From Clostridiales bacterium (GTDB lineage: Bacteria > Bacillota > Clostridia > Oscillospirales > Oscillospiraceae), in the NCBI GenBank assembly GCA_021203685.1, contig JAJQAS010000163.1:1-16980 (forward strand): a stretch of DNA of 16,980 nt, read 5' to 3'. Made by a program: the position numbers and the translations under genes. Within the stretch, counting starts at the first letter, position 1; each line of letters opens with the position of its first letter. Shown here one piece after another: positions 16,104 through 16,980 of the stretch. The notes beneath the pieces are model-generated. The model did not search any database. It was given only the letters and a program-made list of their open reading frames with translations, and was not told the DNA's origin.

Positions 16104-16156
16104 CCCCTCCGCCACCGCCTAAAGGCGGCGGCCCTCCTCCCCTTTCAGGGGAGGCA
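16104..16156. repeat. REP-like pair of adjacent palindromes
   Basis: Two hairpins lie side by side. GCCaCCGCC (16111-16119) pairs with GGCGGcGGC (16124-16132) around TAAA with one mismatch. CCTCCCC (16136-16142) pairs perfectly with GGGGAGG (16148-16154) around TTTCA. Paired GC-rich palindromes ending in a CCTCCCCTTTCAGGGGAGG-like unit are, as far as I know, common dispersed repeats between genes in Faecalibacterium and related gut Clostridia. It has no T run and no gene, and could be bidirectional RNA-stabilising structure or a REP-type element. Confidence 0.55.
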
Positions 16157-16249
16157 AAAGGAGTGGTCAGTTGCAAAACGGCACTTCTTTGTGGAAAATT
16201 TGCACTATATTGGGCTAATAAGCTAAACAAACAGCAAGCACAATCCAAA

Positions 16250-16279
16250 CTAACAGCTAAGAGCTAATAGCTAACAGCT
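16250..16279 (-). repeat. Second copy of the AGCTGTTAG intergenic element, reverse orientation
   Basis: Read on the minus strand, this stretch is AGCTGTTAG and AGCTGTTAG flanking CTATTAGCTCTT. The plus-strand copy at 7134-7156 has the same outer units joined by CGAT only. Weaker pieces (GGCTAATAAGCTAAA, 16213-16227) lie just upstream. The two copies face each other around the block of enzyme genes. The rest of 16070-16295 holds the palindromes described above and nothing else I can support. Confidence 0.5.
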
Positions 16280-16295
16280 CATTGCGCATTGCTAA

Positions 16296-16751
16296 TTATT
16301 TTTGCGACAGCAGCTTGTCCAGCTCGTCCCGGAAGGTGGTGATGTCCCGGAACTGCCGGTACACCGAGGCGAAGCGGACATAGGAAACGTCGTCCACCTC
16401 TTTCAGCCGGTTCATGACCAGCTCCCCCACCTGCTCCGCGGAGACCTCCAGGGTCAGGGAGTTGCGCAGCTCCTGTTCGATCTCAATGCTGATCTGCTCC
16501 AGCACCTCGGTGGAGACAGGACGCTTGTAACAGGCCCGGATCATGCCCCGAAGCATCTTCTGCCGGTCGAAGGCCTGGCGGCTGCCGTCCCGCTTGATGA
16601 CCATCAGCGGCATTTGCTCCACCGTCTCGTAGGTGGTGAACCGCTTGCCGCAGCTCAGGCACACCCGGCGGCGGCGGATGCTGTCGCCCTCGTCGGCGTG
16701 GCGGGAATCCACCACCTTGCTGTCGTTGTATCCGCAAAAAGGACACTTCAT
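16296..16751 (-). CDS. nrdR: Transcriptional repressor NrdR
   Basis: NrdR represses ribonucleotide reductase genes in response to nucleotide levels (ATP/dATP). At 151 residues it has the standard length. The N-terminal zinc ribbon has C3, C6 (CPFCG) and C31, C34 (CLSCGKRF), with the conserved DSRHADEGDSIRRRR between them. Residues about 46-139 are an ATP-cone domain (MPLMVIKRDGSRQAFDRQK). AAGGAG lies 9 bases before the ATG at 16751, and a good promoter lies further upstream. It converges on the glycan operon and is functionally unrelated to it. I see no NrdR-box pair in the window. Confidence 0.97.
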   Translation of the reverse strand: MKCPFCGYNDSKVVDSRHADEGDSIRRRRVCLSCGKRFTTYETVEQMPLMVIKRDGSRQAFDRQKMLRGMIRACYKRPVSTEVLEQISIEIEQELRNSLTLEVSAEQVGELVMNRLKEVDDVSYVRFASVYRQFRDITTFRDELDKLLSQK

Positions 16752-16803
16752 GGGGCGTCCACTCCTTTACCGTGCAGTGTGTTTTGTCACTTTAATTGTT
16801 AAA

Positions 16804-16832
16804 ATTATAACACAGCCCACGCGGTTTGACAA
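16804..16832 (-). promoter_or_regulatory. Sigma-A promoter of nrdR
   Basis: On the minus strand, TTGTCA (16832-16827) and a consensus TATAAT (16809-16804) are separated by 17 bp. Transcription would start near 16797, about 45 bases before the nrdR ATG. The spacing and near-consensus boxes make this the best promoter in the window. Confidence 0.75.
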
Positions 16833-16841
16833 CCACCGATC

Positions 16842-16858
16842 CCGGGTGGAACACCCGG
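16842..16858. other. Short hairpin between nrdR and the upstream gene
   Basis: CCGGGTG (16842-16848) and CACCCGG (16852-16858) form a 7-bp stem with a three-base loop, lying between the end of the partial minus-strand gene and the nrdR promoter. No T run follows in the minus direction, so it is at best a weak terminator. Confidence 0.35.
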
Positions 16859-16880
16859 AAACGTGTACATTTTTCGTGAT

Positions 16881-16980
16881 TTACGCCCTGGCGGCGGCCT
16901 CCGCCTCCAGCTTGTACTCCAGAGCCTTGCCCCGGTTGATGGCGCAGAGGATGCCCTTGATGGAGGCCATGGAGATGTTG
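16881..16980 (-). CDS. C-terminal end of an unidentified protein (cut by the right edge)
   Basis: Reading leftward from the window edge, 32 codons end at TAA (16883-16881). The visible end is NISMASIKGILCAINRGKAL followed by EYKLEAEAAARA, an alanine- and glutamate-rich helical tail. The high GC in wobble positions matches its neighbours, which supports real coding. The fragment is too short for me to name a family. It lies upstream of nrdR on the same strand, but nrdR has its own promoter. Confidence 0.55.
   Translation of the reverse strand, partial: NISMASIKGILCAINRGKALEYKLEAEAAARA

Noticed and set aside
16010..16267. An 85-codon plus-strand open frame after the last enzyme gene.
   Set aside because: It covers a terminator, palindromes and repeats, and has no ribosome binding site or recognisable protein.
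1..16980. CRISPR arrays, tRNA or rRNA genes, insertion sequences, phage or defence genes.
   Set aside because: I looked for regular spaced repeats, cloverleaf-like sequence, transposase or nuclease motifs and found none; the intergenic repeats are too few and irregular for an array.

Overview
The window reads as chromosomal DNA of a high-GC, gut-type Clostridia bacterium, probably Oscillospiraceae/Ruminococcaceae-like (relatives of Flavonifractor, Lawsonibacter or Intestinimonas). This is inferred from GC-rich Firmicutes codon use, strong AGGAGG ribosome binding sites, a YesMN-type two-component system, an ABC sugar importer without its own ATPase, and an nrdR gene. It is one carbohydrate-use locus for glucuronate-containing glycans, followed by an unrelated housekeeping gene.

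Layout. Positions 1-3421 lie on the minus strand: a YesM-like sensor kinase, a YesN-like AraC-type response regulator overlapping it by 4 bp, and the start of an unidentified protein cut by the left edge. Positions 3422-3780 are an AT-rich divergent control region with repeated TACAAAT/TTACAAG elements, a palindrome and a good sigma-A promoter facing right. Positions 3781-7122 encode a lipoprotein sugar-binding protein and two permeases, with a strong hairpin between the first two genes. Positions 7123-7430 are a repeat-bearing gap ending in a strong terminator-like hairpin just before the next gene. Positions 7431-16009 are a tight plus-strand run: GH88 unsaturated glucuronyl hydrolase, a frameshifted DUF2264 protein, KduI, a KduD-like dehydrogenase, a GH78-type rhamnosidase, and a GH2 beta-glucuronidase split by one in-frame TAG. 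A terminator, a REP-like double palindrome and a second copy of the intergenic repeat follow. On the minus strand come nrdR with a clear promoter, and the last 32 residues of an unidentified gene at the right edge.

How it fits together. The sensor and regulator probably detect a glucuronate oligosaccharide and switch on the importer. The oligosaccharide is trimmed in the cytoplasm: the rhamnosidase removes rhamnose, the GH2 and GH88 enzymes remove saturated and unsaturated glucuronate, and KduI and KduD carry the unsaturated product to 2-keto-3-deoxygluconate. No polysaccharide lyase, KDG kinase, KDPG aldolase or importer ATPase is in the window. The enzyme set suits a rhamnose-capped glucuronate glycan (arabinogalactan-protein or gum-arabic type) at least as well as glycosaminoglycans.

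Most worth checking: two of the six enzyme genes carry single lesions (a G8 frameshift and an amber codon) while the rest of the locus is intact. I found no CRISPR, transposase, phage gene, tRNA or rRNA, and no clearly new defence or other system.
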